From positions 37,314-101,313 of the forward strand of contig CBIHON010000017.1 of NCBI GenBank assembly GCA_966211965.1: a stretch of DNA of 64,000 nucleotides. Reading direction: 5' to 3'. Source of the stretch: CBIHON01 sp966211965. Its GTDB lineage: Bacteria > Pseudomonadota > Gammaproteobacteria > Burkholderiales > Burkholderiaceae_D. The translations under genes and the position numbers were made by a program. The notes under the pieces are model-generated. The model was not told where the DNA came from and ran no database searches. It saw nothing but the letters and a program-made list of their open reading frames with translations. The stretch's first letter is position 1, and every line of letters starts with the position of its first letter. Below, piece by piece: positions 16,510 to 25,350 of the stretch.

Positions 16510-17052
16510 CTATTTCACCTGTTGCTTTTCGAGCTTGCGGGCCAGTGTGCGGCGATGCATTCCCAGGCGGCGGGCGGTTTCCGAAATATTGAAACCGGTT
16601 TCCGCCAGGGTTTGATGGATGCGCTCCCATTCGAGCGTTTTGATGGATGTCGAGCGGTTGGTCAGCTCGACTTCGCTGGTGCCGGCGACATGGCCGAAGG
16701 CCGCTTCGATATCGTCGGTATTCGATGGTTTGGCCAGATACTGGCAAGCTCCCAGCTTGATGGCTTCGACCGCCGTGTTGATGCTTGCGAATCCGGTCAG
16801 CACCACGATCAGCATCTTCGGAGAATGCTTGTGCAGCGCCTGCACGCAAGCCAGGCCGGAGGTGTTGCCGTCCAGTTTCAGGTCGACGACGGCGTGGGTG
16901 GGGGTATGCTGCTGCAGCAGGCCGAGCACATCGTCCAGGCTGGAGCCGACCAGCACGGCATAGTTGCGCCGCTCGAACGAGCGCGCGAGCGTACGTGCGA
17001 ATGCGGCGTCGTCTTCCACTATCAGAAGCAGGCGGTCAGATGGCATCGTCAT
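16510..17052 (-). CDS. regA: Redox response regulator RegA/PrrA/RoxR
   Basis: A response regulator of about 180 residues, RegA type. The receiver domain has the acidic pair (LIVEDDAAF), the phospho-acceptor Asp in HAVVDLKLDGNTSG, the Thr in VVLTGFAS and Lys in YLAKPSN. A C-terminal Fis-like HTH follows (FNISETARRLGMHRRTLARK), almost identical to the universal RegA recognition helix by recall. Two ATGs (17052 and 17046) follow an AGGAGG; the second has the better spacing. It overlaps the end of regB, so the two are co-translated. Family targets are respiratory, carbon- and nitrogen-fixation genes. Confidence 0.93.
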   Translation of the reverse strand: MTMPSDRLLLIVEDDAAFARTLARSFERRNYAVLVGSSLDDVLGLLQQHTPTHAVVDLKLDGNTSGLACVQALHKHSPKMLIVVLTGFASINTAVEAIKLGACQYLAKPSNTDDIEAAFGHVAGTSEVELTNRSTSIKTLEWERIHQTLAETGFNISETARRLGMHRRTLARKLEKQQVK

Positions 17053-18382
17053 TTTCCTCCTCAAGCGCGATTGCGGCGAGCGGCAAGGCAAGTTCGACGA
17101 CCGCGCCGCCTTCCGGGCGGTTGCGTGCCGCAGCAGTGCCGCCCAAGGTGCGCACGACGTTGACGACCAGGAACAATCCCAGCCCGCCGCCCGGCCGCCC
17201 CTTGCTGGATTGGTAGGGCTTGCCGAAGTTAGCCAGCATTGCCGACATGAAACCAGGCCCGGCATCGGTCACCACCAGCCGCAGTGTATCCGCCTCGCGC
17301 ATTGCCTCTAGCTTAACCCATTGCGGCGATGCTTCAAGTGCGTTGTCGAGCAGATTGAAAATCGTCTGCTTGAGTGCGGAGTCGAACACCACGGGAAGAT
17401 CTTGATGGATGTGGTCCTCATAGCGGAATTCGTTGACCGGCCGGCTCCCGGACCATTCCTCGGCAAGTTTTCCCAAAAAAGCGCGGATGGTGGTTTTTGC
17501 AGAGAATTCGCCGCGCGTCTCGCCTGCCGAGAGCAGGATTCCGGTAACGATGCTCTTGCAACGCTGCAATTGGGTCTGCATCTCTGCGATTTCTTCCTGC
17601 ATCACCGAATTGTTTGCGAATTCCGGCATGCGCCGCCAGTCGCCTAGAATCACGGCCATCGTTGCCATCGGGGTGCCGAGTTCATGCGCGGCGCCCGAGG
17701 CCAGCAGCCCCATTCGCACGATATGTTCTTCTTCGGCGGCGCGCTGGCGCAAGTCGGCCAGTTGCGCATCGCCGGCCCGCAGGTTGCGCGTAATGCTCGT
17801 GATGAGGAAGACCAGCAAACCTGCGTTGAGCAGGAAGCAGATCAACATGCCCTGGACATACAGGGTGGGGAAGCTGTCGCGATATTCGGCCAGCAGTTGC
17901 AGCGGTTTTGAAAACAGGGACAATCCTGCGAGGCAGGTGCTGGTAATGGCGACGATCGTCCAGGTTGCCCACACGTCAAGCAGTACGGCGGAAAGGATTA
18001 CCTGCAGCAGATAAAGAAACGCAAACGGATTGGTTGTGCCGCCGCTGAAATATAACTGGGCTGTCAGGCTGGCGACATCGACCAGCAACGCAAGAAACAT
18101 TTCGCGGTTGGTGACAATCGGATTCTCGTGCCAGCGCAAATGGCTGCCGATGTTGAACGCAATCAAGCATGCCAGCACGGCGATCATCTGCGGCAACGGC
18201 AGATGAATGCCGAGGCCGAGGGAAACCACGGCAATCGTCGTGATCTGGCCGGCGACCGCGATCCAGCGCAACCGGATCAGGTACAGCATGTTCTTGTGTC
18301 CGGCCGTATAGCCGATGTTCAAGGCAAGGGATTGCCCCTTCATGCCGTTCTGCTGATCAATGGTTTCCGTGTCGATCGCCAT
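17036..18382 (-). CDS. regB: Redox sensor histidine kinase RegB/PrrB/RoxS
   Basis: A 448-residue membrane kinase with six N-terminal TM segments. The ubiquinone-sensing motif GGTTNPF sits in the third/fourth TM region, the phospho-His in SGAAHELGTPMATM, and a Cys about 42 residues further (LQRCKSIV) where RegB carries its redox-active Cys. The HATPase N box (NLLDNALEASP) and G boxes (GGGLGLFLV) are present. The frame opens at 18475; the ATG at 18382 is favoured, with a Met at 18343 also possible. It overlaps surf1 by 26 bases, joining the kinase to the oxidase operon. Confidence 0.92.
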   Translation of the reverse strand: MAIDTETIDQQNGMKGQSLALNIGYTAGHKNMLYLIRLRWIAVAGQITTIAVVSLGLGIHLPLPQMIAVLACLIAFNIGSHLRWHENPIVTNREMFLALLVDVASLTAQLYFSGGTTNPFAFLYLLQVILSAVLLDVWATWTIVAITSTCLAGLSLFSKPLQLLAEYRDSFPTLYVQGMLICFLLNAGLLVFLITSITRNLRAGDAQLADLRQRAAEEEHIVRMGLLASGAAHELGTPMATMAVILGDWRRMPEFANNSVMQEEIAEMQTQLQRCKSIVTGILLSAGETRGEFSAKTTIRAFLGKLAEEWSGSRPVNEFRYEDHIHQDLPVVFDSALKQTIFNLLDNALEASPQWVKLEAMREADTLRLVVTDAGPGFMSAMLANFGKPYQSSKGRPGGGLGLFLVVNVVRTLGGTAAARNRPEGGAVVELALPLAAIALEEENDDAI

Positions 18383-19232
18383 GTGCGCTGTTCCGGTGGC
18401 TGCTTTCCGATTTGGCGGCAATGGCAGTACGCGAACGCATACGCTTTTCTTCGCGCGCGGCCCAGAAAGCCGCACCGGCCACCATCAATGCGAGAGCATA
18501 CCAAGTCAATGCATAGGCGAGGTGATTATTGTGAAACGAGATGACGGTCTGCCCTCCGATCGGCCGGCCGGGAACCGGGGGCGTTGACGCCGGTTCTTCC
18601 GCGGCATCGGCATCCACGAAATACGGCGCAACCTGCGACAGACCGCGTGCCGCTGCGATTGCCTGGACATCGCGCGAGTACCAGCGATTGCCGGCGGGAT
18701 CGTTGTGGTGCAGAAAGGCGCCGCCAGGTTCGGTCATCCGCACCAAGCCGGTCACGGTCGTTGCATGACCGGACCCATCGGGCGGTTTTCCAAGAGCAGC
18801 CGGCAGGTCTGCCACCGGAACGAAGCCGCGATTGATCAGCACCACGCTGCCGTCGTCGTCGCGCAACGGGGTCAACAGCCAGTAGCCGAAACCCAGCGCG
18901 GTGGTGGCCTGAACCGGCGTGGTTCGATCGTAGAGGAAGGTTCCGGAGGCGCGCACATGCCGGTATTCGTCCGTGGCCGCACGAACCTGCGGCCATTGCG
19001 CAGGAGCGGGTGCCGGCACAGGCGCCGCATGGACGCGGTGCTCCACGCGGTCGATCAACTCCAGCTTTTGTTGCAAACGAAAAAGCTGCCAGGTTCCGAG
19101 CGCGGCAAATGCGGCAAATGCCAGCATGGCGCACACGGCCAGCACAATCAGTGTGGCGCGTGAGCGGGGGCGGGTTTCTACATCAGACGAAGCCGAAGAC
19201 GACGGCGCCTGCGGCCGGTCATGGCATGTCAT
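18357..19232 (-). CDS. SURF1 family cytochrome oxidase assembly protein
   Basis: A 291-residue SURF1/Shy1 protein that helps insert heme into terminal oxidases. It has two TM segments, at about residues 27-45 (ending LGTWQLFRLQQK, the family GTWQ motif) and 245-265 (HLAYALTWYALALMVAGA). The periplasmic part between has VVLINRGFVP. It overlaps cyoD by 14 bases. Placement behind cyoABCD points to maturation of this quinol oxidase rather than an aa3 cytochrome c oxidase. Confidence 0.92.
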   Translation of the reverse strand: MTCHDRPQAPSSSASSDVETRPRSRATLIVLAVCAMLAFAAFAALGTWQLFRLQQKLELIDRVEHRVHAAPVPAPAPAQWPQVRAATDEYRHVRASGTFLYDRTTPVQATTALGFGYWLLTPLRDDDGSVVLINRGFVPVADLPAALGKPPDGSGHATTVTGLVRMTEPGGAFLHHNDPAGNRWYSRDVQAIAAARGLSQVAPYFVDADAAEEPASTPPVPGRPIGGQTVISFHNNHLAYALTWYALALMVAGAAFWAAREEKRMRSRTAIAAKSESSHRNSAHGDRHGNH

Positions 19233-19638
19233 GTATCTGTTGCGAGGTGCCTGGCATCGGGGCCGGCATCATGTTGTGATTCAGATGGTACATCACCCAG
19301 ATCGAGCCGCTCAGTACGATGACGACCAGCACCACAGTGAAAATCAGCGCCAGCATCGACCAGCCTCCCTCAGAACGCGTGTTCATGTGCAGGAAGTAGA
19401 CCATGTGCACGACGATCTGTACCGCGGCAAATATCAGGAGGACGAAGGCGGTAACGCTCGGCTTGACGAACACATTGTCCATCACCATCCAGAACGGAAT
19501 CGCAGTCAGGATCACCGACAGGATGAAGCCGATCGCATAGCTTTTCAGGCTGCCGTGATCGGCATGATCATCGTGGGCGTGATGGCCATGGTCGCCATGG
19601 CTGTCGTGATGCCCGGAGTGGTTGTGATGCTCGCTCAT
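19219..19638 (-). CDS. cyoD: Cytochrome o ubiquinol oxidase subunit IV
   Basis: A 139-residue small membrane subunit with three TM segments (SYAIGFILSVILTAIPFWMV; VTAFVLLIFAAVQIVVHMVY; MLALIFTVVLVVIVLSGSIW). The N-terminus is unusually His/Asp-rich (about 15 His in the first 35 residues) and might bind metal. The ATG at 19638 overlaps the cyoC stop (ATGA); the frame upstream of it lies within cyoC. Confidence 0.94.
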   Translation of the reverse strand: MSEHHNHSGHHDSHGDHGHHAHDDHADHGSLKSYAIGFILSVILTAIPFWMVMDNVFVKPSVTAFVLLIFAAVQIVVHMVYFLHMNTRSEGGWSMLALIFTVVLVVIVLSGSIWVMYHLNHNMMPAPMPGTSQQIHDMP

Positions 19639-20270
19639 GGCAAGACTCCCATCAAATAAACAAAGGTGAACACGCCGATCCAGATAACGTCCAGAAAGTG
19701 CCAGAACATCGACAGGCACATCAGGCGGCGGCGGTTTTCCGGAATCAGGCCGTGGCGATTCAACTGAAACAGCAAGGTCACGAGCCAGATAATGCCAAAA
19801 CTCACGTGCAGGCCGTGCGTGCCGACCAGGGCAAAAAACGACGTCAGGAAGCCGCTGCGTTGCGGACCTGCGCCTTCATGGATCAGATGCGCGAATTCGG
19901 TTAATTCCAGGCCGACGAAGGCCAGGCCGAACAGCCCTGTGATGGCCAGCCATACCATTGTCGTGCCGAGTTTGGCGCGCTGCGAGGCCAGCATTGCGAA
20001 GCCATAGGTGATCGATGACAGCAGCAGGAATGCCGTGTTCACTGCAACTGTCGGCAATTCGAACAGTTCGACGCCCGAAGGGCCGCCTGCATAACTGCGG
20101 CCAAGAACTGCATAGGCGATGAACAGGCAGGCGAAGATCAGGCAGTCGCTCATCAGGTAGATCCAGAATCCGAGCAAGGTGCCGTTTTCCGGATGGTGCT
20201 CACGCACGTGGAAGGGCATATGTGCGTCGGCATTCATGGCGCGAGCGGAATCGATAGCAATCTCAGACAT
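19635..20270 (-). CDS. cyoC: Cytochrome o ubiquinol oxidase subunit III
   Basis: A 211-residue subunit with five TM helices. Family segments are evident: LLGFWIYLMSDCLIFACLFI, FELPTVAVNTAFLLLSSIT, and VGTHGLHVSFGIIW. The C-terminal WHFLDVIWIGVFTFVYLMG is typical. Its ATG overlaps the end of cyoB by 8 bases, and its stop overlaps cyoD. It stabilises the catalytic subunit. Confidence 0.95.
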   Translation of the reverse strand: MSEIAIDSARAMNADAHMPFHVREHHPENGTLLGFWIYLMSDCLIFACLFIAYAVLGRSYAGGPSGVELFELPTVAVNTAFLLLSSITYGFAMLASQRAKLGTTMVWLAITGLFGLAFVGLELTEFAHLIHEGAGPQRSGFLTSFFALVGTHGLHVSFGIIWLVTLLFQLNRHGLIPENRRRLMCLSMFWHFLDVIWIGVFTFVYLMGVLP

Positions 20271-22272
20271 GGGCATGGCCCTCCAGCATGCGAGTGCGAG
20301 CATTTTCCGTACGAACGACGTCGTTCGCCGGGATGTAATAGTCGCGTTTGTAGTTGAACGTATGGATGATGGCGGCCGCGACGGTTGCGACGAAAGCCAG
20401 GCTTGCCACCAGCCACATTTGCCAGATCAAGGCGAAACCGACTACGCCAGAGAGGGCGGCAATCACGAAGCCTGCCGCGGTATTCTTCGGCATGTGGATT
20501 GCGATGAAGCCTTCCTTCGGACGTGTGTAGTTGCGTTGTTTCATGTCGGTCCAGGTGTCATTGTCATAGACGCGTGGGGTGAAGGCAAAGTTGTAGTCCG
20601 GCGGCGGGGACGACGTCGACCATTCCAGCGTGCGGCCGTTCCATGGGTCGCCGCTCACGTCGCGCAGCGCGTCGCGGCGCCTGTAGCTGACGTAGAACTG
20701 CACGAGCATGGAACCGATGCCGCAGGCAATCAGCACCGCGCCGAGCGCGGCGATCTGGAACCAGATCTGCAGCGACGGGTCGTCGAAGTGGCTCATGCGG
20801 CGCGTCACACCCATCAGGCCAAGCACATACAACGGCATGAAGGCGAAGTAGAAACCGACGACCCAGAACCAGAACGAGCACTTGCCCCAGAATACGTCGA
20901 GCTTGTAGCCGAAGGCCTTCGGGAACCAGTAATTGATCGCTGCGAAGACGCCGAACACCACGCCGCCGATGATCACGTTATGGAAATGCGCGATCAGGAA
21001 CAGGCTGTTGTGCAGCACGAAGTCGGCCGGCGGGACCGCCAGCAGCACGCCCGTCATGCCGCCGATGACGAAGGTCACCATGAAGGCGACGGTCCACAGC
21101 ATCGGCAGTTCGTAGCGGATGCGGCCGCGATACATCGTGAACAGCCAATTGAAGATCTTCGCGCCGGTCGGGATCGAGATGATCATCGTCGTGATGCCGA
21201 AGAACGAGTTGACGCTGGCGCCGGAACCCATCGTGAAGAAGTGGTGCAGCCAGACCAGGTACGAAAGAATCGTGATGACCACGGTCGCATACACCATCGA
21301 GGTGTAGCCGAACAGGCGCTTGCCGGAGAACGTGGACACGATTTCAGAGAATACGCCGAATACCGGCAGTACCAGGATATAGACTTCGGGATGGCCCCAG
21401 ATCCAGATCAGGTTCACGTACAGCATCGCGTTGCCGCCCATGTCGCTCGTGAAGAAGTGCGTACCGAGCATGCGGTCCATCGATAGCATCGCCAGCACGG
21501 CGGTCAGCACTGGGAAGCTGACCACGATCAACACGTTGGTGCACAGCGAGGTCCAGGTGAACACCGGCATCTTCATCATGGTCATGCCGGGCGCGCGCAT
21601 CTTGACGATGGTCGCGATCAGGTTGACGCCGGATAGCAGCGTGCCGACCCCGGCAATCTGCAGTGACCAGATGTAGTAGTCCACCCCGACATCCGGACTG
21701 CCCATAATGCCCGACAGCGGGGGATAGGCCAGCCAGCCGGTGCGCGCGTATTCGCCGACGAACAGCGAAACCATCGTGAGTCCCGCGCCGAACGTCGTCA
21801 TCCAGAAGCTGAAGTTGTTCAGGAAGGGGAAGGCGACGTCGCGTGCGCCGATCTGTAACGGCACGACGTAGTTCATGAGGCCCGTCACGAACGGCATCGC
21901 GACGAAGAAAATCATGATCACGCCATGCGCCGTGAAGATCTGGTCGTAATGGTGCGGCGGCAGGAAGCCAGCCTGATCGCCGAATGCAAGCGCCTGTTGG
22001 GTGCGCATCATCAACGCGTCGGCAAAGCCGCGCAACAGCATTACCAGTCCCAGCACCATGTACATGATGCCGATTTTCTTGTGGTCGATGCTGGTGATCC
22101 AGTCGCGCCACAGCGGTCCCCACAGGCGAAAGCGCGTCAATCCGGCGAGGAGGGCGGCGCCGCCTATGGCAACCATGATAAAGGTGCCGATCAGGATGGG
22201 CTCGTGATAGGGAATCGCGTCCCAGCTCAGACGGCCGAAGATCAGCTTCGTCAGTTCGGTTTGGTCTTGCAT
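20263..22272 (-). CDS. cyoB: Cytochrome o ubiquinol oxidase subunit I (catalytic)
   Basis: A 669-residue heme-copper oxidase subunit I holding heme b, heme o3 and CuB; it reduces O2 to water with quinol electrons and pumps protons. Ligands are visible: FTAHGVIMIFF (heme b His), IWGHPEVYILVLP (CuB His and cross-linked Tyr), WLHHFFTMG (CuB His pair), and LIAHFHNVIIGG (two heme His). The extra N- and C-terminal helices are those of the bo3 branch. It starts 2 bases after the cyoA stop. Confidence 0.97.
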   Translation of the reverse strand: MQDQTELTKLIFGRLSWDAIPYHEPILIGTFIMVAIGGAALLAGLTRFRLWGPLWRDWITSIDHKKIGIMYMVLGLVMLLRGFADALMMRTQQALAFGDQAGFLPPHHYDQIFTAHGVIMIFFVAMPFVTGLMNYVVPLQIGARDVAFPFLNNFSFWMTTFGAGLTMVSLFVGEYARTGWLAYPPLSGIMGSPDVGVDYYIWSLQIAGVGTLLSGVNLIATIVKMRAPGMTMMKMPVFTWTSLCTNVLIVVSFPVLTAVLAMLSMDRMLGTHFFTSDMGGNAMLYVNLIWIWGHPEVYILVLPVFGVFSEIVSTFSGKRLFGYTSMVYATVVITILSYLVWLHHFFTMGSGASVNSFFGITTMIISIPTGAKIFNWLFTMYRGRIRYELPMLWTVAFMVTFVIGGMTGVLLAVPPADFVLHNSLFLIAHFHNVIIGGVVFGVFAAINYWFPKAFGYKLDVFWGKCSFWFWVVGFYFAFMPLYVLGLMGVTRRMSHFDDPSLQIWFQIAALGAVLIACGIGSMLVQFYVSYRRRDALRDVSGDPWNGRTLEWSTSSPPPDYNFAFTPRVYDNDTWTDMKQRNYTRPKEGFIAIHMPKNTAAGFVIAALSGVVGFALIWQMWLVASLAFVATVAAAIIHTFNYKRDYYIPANDVVRTENARTRMLEGHAHV

Positions 22273-22274
22273 GG

Positions 22275-23282
22275 TCAGTTATTGCGGAAAGTGGAGGTGG
22301 ATTTGTTTGCCGGGATGTCGGAGGCAGCGGTCGTGCACATGCGCTCCGTCATCTCCTTGCTCAGGATGGCGTTGCGGGTGCGGTTGGCATCGGCAGACAT
22401 GGTCTGGCTCATGCATGTGGTGCCTGGGGCAACGCAGCGATTGACGATGGCATCGTAGAGATTCTCGGCGACCTTCGCATAGCGATGCACGGGCTCGCGC
22501 TCGGTGGGTTTTTCCAGAGCAAGGTAATCGGCGCGGTTCAACGTGCCGCCGCCGGCTTTCATCTTTTGCACCCAGCCGTCGAATTCCGTGGCGGTCACGC
22601 CGTAGTACTTGAATCGCATATTGGAAAAGCCGGCGCCGCTATAGTTTGCGGAAAAGCCTTCGTACTGTCCGGGTTTGTTGAGAACGGCGTTGAGCGTGGT
22701 ATCCATGCCCGGCATGGCGTAGATCTGGCCTGCCAATGCGGGAACATAAAAGGAATTCATCGCCGTCGAGGCCGTGATCTTGAAGCGGATTGGCACGTCT
22801 ACCGGCGTGACCAGTTCGTTGACCGTCGCGATTCCCTGTTCGGGATAGATGAACAGCCATTTCCAGTCCAATGCCACGACCTGTACCAGCAAGGGCTTCG
22901 TCGCCGGCGGAACGGGACGGGTGGCGTCGATACGCTGCAGAGGGCGGTATGGATCGAGCAAATGGGTGTTGATCCAGGTCAGCAGGCCCAGGGCGATGAT
23001 GATCAAGAGCGGCGCGCCCCAGATCACCAGTTCAAGCTGGGTCGAGTGATCCCAATCGGGGGCATACGTGGCCTTGGTGTTGCCTTTCCGGTAACGCCAG
23101 GCGAACAGCAAGGTGAGCGCAATAACCGGAACGATGATGAGCAGCATCAGCAAGGTCGACACGAAGACCAGATGTGCCTGTTGTGTGGCGACGTCACCGG
23201 AGGGGTTCATCACCACGGTATTGCAGCCTGCCAGAAAAACAAGAAATAGCGGGAGAAGTCTGCGGTGGATTAGCAAAAGCAT
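22275..23282 (-). CDS. cyoA: Cytochrome o ubiquinol oxidase subunit II
   Basis: A 335-residue lipoprotein subunit II: signal with lipobox (FLVFLAGCNTVV), two TM segments, then a periplasmic cupredoxin-like domain (WKWLFIYPEQGIATVNELVT, NSFYVPALAGQIYAMPGM). The CuA cysteine pair found in cytochrome c oxidases is absent, so quinol is the donor. It has a longer C-terminal tail than E. coli CyoA, with several Cys/Met. It is the first gene of the seven-gene operon cyoABCD-surf1-regB-regA and is divergent from an MFS gene. Confidence 0.96.
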   Translation of the reverse strand: MLLLIHRRLLPLFLVFLAGCNTVVMNPSGDVATQQAHLVFVSTLLMLLIIVPVIALTLLFAWRYRKGNTKATYAPDWDHSTQLELVIWGAPLLIIIALGLLTWINTHLLDPYRPLQRIDATRPVPPATKPLLVQVVALDWKWLFIYPEQGIATVNELVTPVDVPIRFKITASTAMNSFYVPALAGQIYAMPGMDTTLNAVLNKPGQYEGFSANYSGAGFSNMRFKYYGVTATEFDGWVQKMKAGGGTLNRADYLALEKPTEREPVHRYAKVAENLYDAIVNRCVAPGTTCMSQTMSADANRTRNAILSKEMTERMCTTAASDIPANKSTSTFRNN

Positions 23283-23526
23283 GAGTGAAAGTCAATAGCT
23301 TATATCAAGGATTGTCAACTTTACCCACTTTGCATGCTTTTTGCGATTGGACATATTGTCCTACCTGTGTGCAGAATACGGGAACAGGACGTACTTTACG
23401 CAAAATCGCTCCAGCAACCTTGCGCCCTCTTGTCGTACGTTCGCACACCTTGCCCGGAGCGGTTTTGCGTGTCAGTCTTGTGGAAAAGACTTGCAGGACC
23501 TTGTCAACAACAAGAGGAGACGCAAC

Positions 23527-24873
23527 ATGTCGAACGCGCATATCGACGCAACACATCTTTCCGCAGGATTTTCCTCGGGCCGGAATGGAGACACCCGGCA
23601 CGCAGATGCGGATCACTCACGGATTGCGCCCGGCGAAATTGCCATTGGCGTGATCATCGGGCGCGCCTCGGAATACTTCGACTTCTTCGTGTATGCGATC
23701 GCGTCGGTGCTGGTATTCCCGTCCGTCTTCTTTCCGTTTGAGCAAAAGCTGGAAGGCACCTTGTACGCCTTCCTGATTTTTTCTTTTGCTTTTATTGCCA
23801 GACCATTCGGCACCGTCCTGTTCATGGCCATCCAGCGATATTTCGGCCGGGAAACCAAATTGATGGCGGCAATGTTTTTGCTCGGGATATCGACCGCAGG
23901 CATCGCATTCCTGCCGACCTACGGCCGCCTTGGCTTCGGCGCGATCGTGCTGCTTTCGCTGCTGCGTATCGGCCAAGGCATCGCGCTAGGCGGTTCCTGG
24001 GATGGCTTGCCGTCGCTGTTGGCGTTGAATGCGCCGCAGAACAAGCGCGGATGGTATGCCATGCTCGGGCAGCTGGGGGCGCCGACCGGATTTATCGTGG
24101 CGGCCGGATTGTTTTCGTATCTGCTGTCCAATCTGTCTTCGGCCGATTTCCTGGATTGGGGCTGGCGTTACCCCTTCTATGTCGCGTTCGCGATCAATGT
24201 CGTGGCGCTGTTCGCGCGTTTGCGCCTCGTATCGACCAATGAGTACGCGCGCTTGCTGGAAGAGCGCGAGCTGCAGCCGACCGAGATCACGGTGATGGTC
24301 CGCTCGCAAGGGCGCAACGTGCTGATCGGTGCGTTGGCGGCGCTGGCAAGCTATGCCCTGTTTCATGTTGTCACCGTGTTCCCGCTGTCATGGATTACCT
24401 TGTATTCGCAACGGTCGATCAGCGACTTCCTGGATATACAGATCATCGGCGCGGCGATTGCGGCGGGCGGTATCGTGGCTTCGGGATTGATCGCCGACAG
24501 GCTGGGCCGGCGCACCACGCTGGGTACCCTGGCGGCCCTCATTGCGGTATTCAGCGGTTTCGTGCCGCTGTTGATGGACGGCGGCGATCTGGGACAGACG
24601 ATTTTCATCCTGCTGGGCTTCGCTCTGCTCGGGCTGTCCTACGGACAAGCAGCCGGCGCAGTCACCGCGAATTTCCAGGCCCGGTTCCGCTACACCGGCG
24701 CTGCGCTGACATCCGATCTCGCCTGGCTGGTCGGCGCCGGCTTCGCTCCTCTGGTTGCGCTTGGCTTGGCTGCGAATTTCGGTTTGGCTTATGTGAGTCT
24801 TTACCTCTTGTCGGGCGCCGCCGGTTCGCTTGCTGCGCTCAGTCTCAATCGAGCGCTGGAAATCAGGGACTGA
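23527..24873 (+). CDS. MFS transporter (metabolite:H+ symporter type)
   Basis: A 448-residue carrier with twelve TM helices. The start ATG at 23527 follows AGGAGA; the frame to the left has no family similarity. The signature region RASEYFDFFVYAIASVLVFP is typical of the MHS/sugar-phosphate permease-like MFS group (as in ProP/ShiA/citrate transporters), with the conserved loop motif in ADRLGRRTTLG and a GQGIALGGSWDG segment. The substrate is unknown. The gene is divergent from cyoA with 244 bases between. Confidence 0.9.
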   Translation: MSNAHIDATHLSAGFSSGRNGDTRHADADHSRIAPGEIAIGVIIGRASEYFDFFVYAIASVLVFPSVFFPFEQKLEGTLYAFLIFSFAFIARPFGTVLFMAIQRYFGRETKLMAAMFLLGISTAGIAFLPTYGRLGFGAIVLLSLLRIGQGIALGGSWDGLPSLLALNAPQNKRGWYAMLGQLGAPTGFIVAAGLFSYLLSNLSSADFLDWGWRYPFYVAFAINVVALFARLRLVSTNEYARLLEERELQPTEITVMVRSQGRNVLIGALAALASYALFHVVTVFPLSWITLYSQRSISDFLDIQIIGAAIAAGGIVASGLIADRLGRRTTLGTLAALIAVFSGFVPLLMDGGDLGQTIFILLGFALLGLSYGQAAGAVTANFQARFRYTGAALTSDLAWLVGAGFAPLVALGLAANFGLAYVSLYLLSGAAGSLAALSLNRALEIRD

Positions 24874-25054
24874 TAGGCTGTGAACGCCAGGCTCAGGGAC
24901 TCACACGGGGCCGCTTGGCGTGATGTGGAAAATAAATGCGCGGGAGCCGCCGGGGATGGTGTGGCGGTATGCACATCTGATCCGGAGTAGCTTGCAATAC
25001 ATGCTCGCGCCTTGGGTGCTCCGGCTTACGCCATAAATACAGTGCAAGACAGAA

Positions 25055-25084
25055 ATAGAAAGGGGCTACATTGCTGTAGCCCCT
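25055..25084 (-). terminator. Intrinsic terminator of tRNA-Met
   Basis: On the minus strand a 9-bp stem (AGGGGCTAC/GTAGCCCCT, 25084-25076 and 25069-25061) with a 6-base loop is followed by TTTCTATTT. It lies 9 bases after the tRNA. Confidence 0.75.
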
Positions 25085-25092
25085 CGATATTT

Positions 25093-25169
25093 TGGTGGTG
25101 ATAGGTGGACTTGAACCACCGACCCCAGCATTATGAGTGCTGTGCTCTAACCAGCTGAGCTATATCACC
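25093..25169 (-). tRNA. tRNA-Met (CAT), elongator
   Basis: A 77-base tRNA with encoded CCA. The acceptor stem GGTGATA/TATCACC, D arm AGCTCAGCTGGTTAGAGC, anticodon stem CAGCA/TGCTG with loop CTCATAA (anticodon CAT), variable loop, and T arm with GGTTCAAGTCC are all intact. The anticodon-arm context resembles E. coli elongator tRNA-Met rather than initiator (no GGG/CCC stem) or the lysidine tRNA-Ile2, which I consider less likely. Confidence 0.93.
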
Positions 25170-25350
25170 AAATAGCCCAAAATTATGGCGTTTTTGCCGG
25201 TGCCTGTCAAGAAGGAAGTGATTCAATTCCCTGTTTTTCTGCAGCCGAGGCATCCCAAAAACTGACCAGAGATCCAAAACTTGTCATTTTGTGCCGAAAT
25301 TCGATCCTACTCCAGTTAGCTTGCGAAAAGCCATCCAAGCAAGCACAGTT

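Noticed and set aside
20179..21486. A 435-codon plus-strand frame opposite cyoB/cyoC
   Set aside because: Shadow of the oxidase genes; very His/Arg/Glu-rich with no motif.
23349..23361. GGACA-TAT-TGTCC palindrome between cyoA and the MFS gene as a redox-regulator site
   Set aside because: Only a 5-3-5 repeat, too short to assign, and does not match the FNR or RegA consensus that I know.
25093..25169. tRNA-Met as an integration site for a genomic island
   Set aside because: No integrase, no direct repeat of the tRNA 3' end and only housekeeping genes around it.
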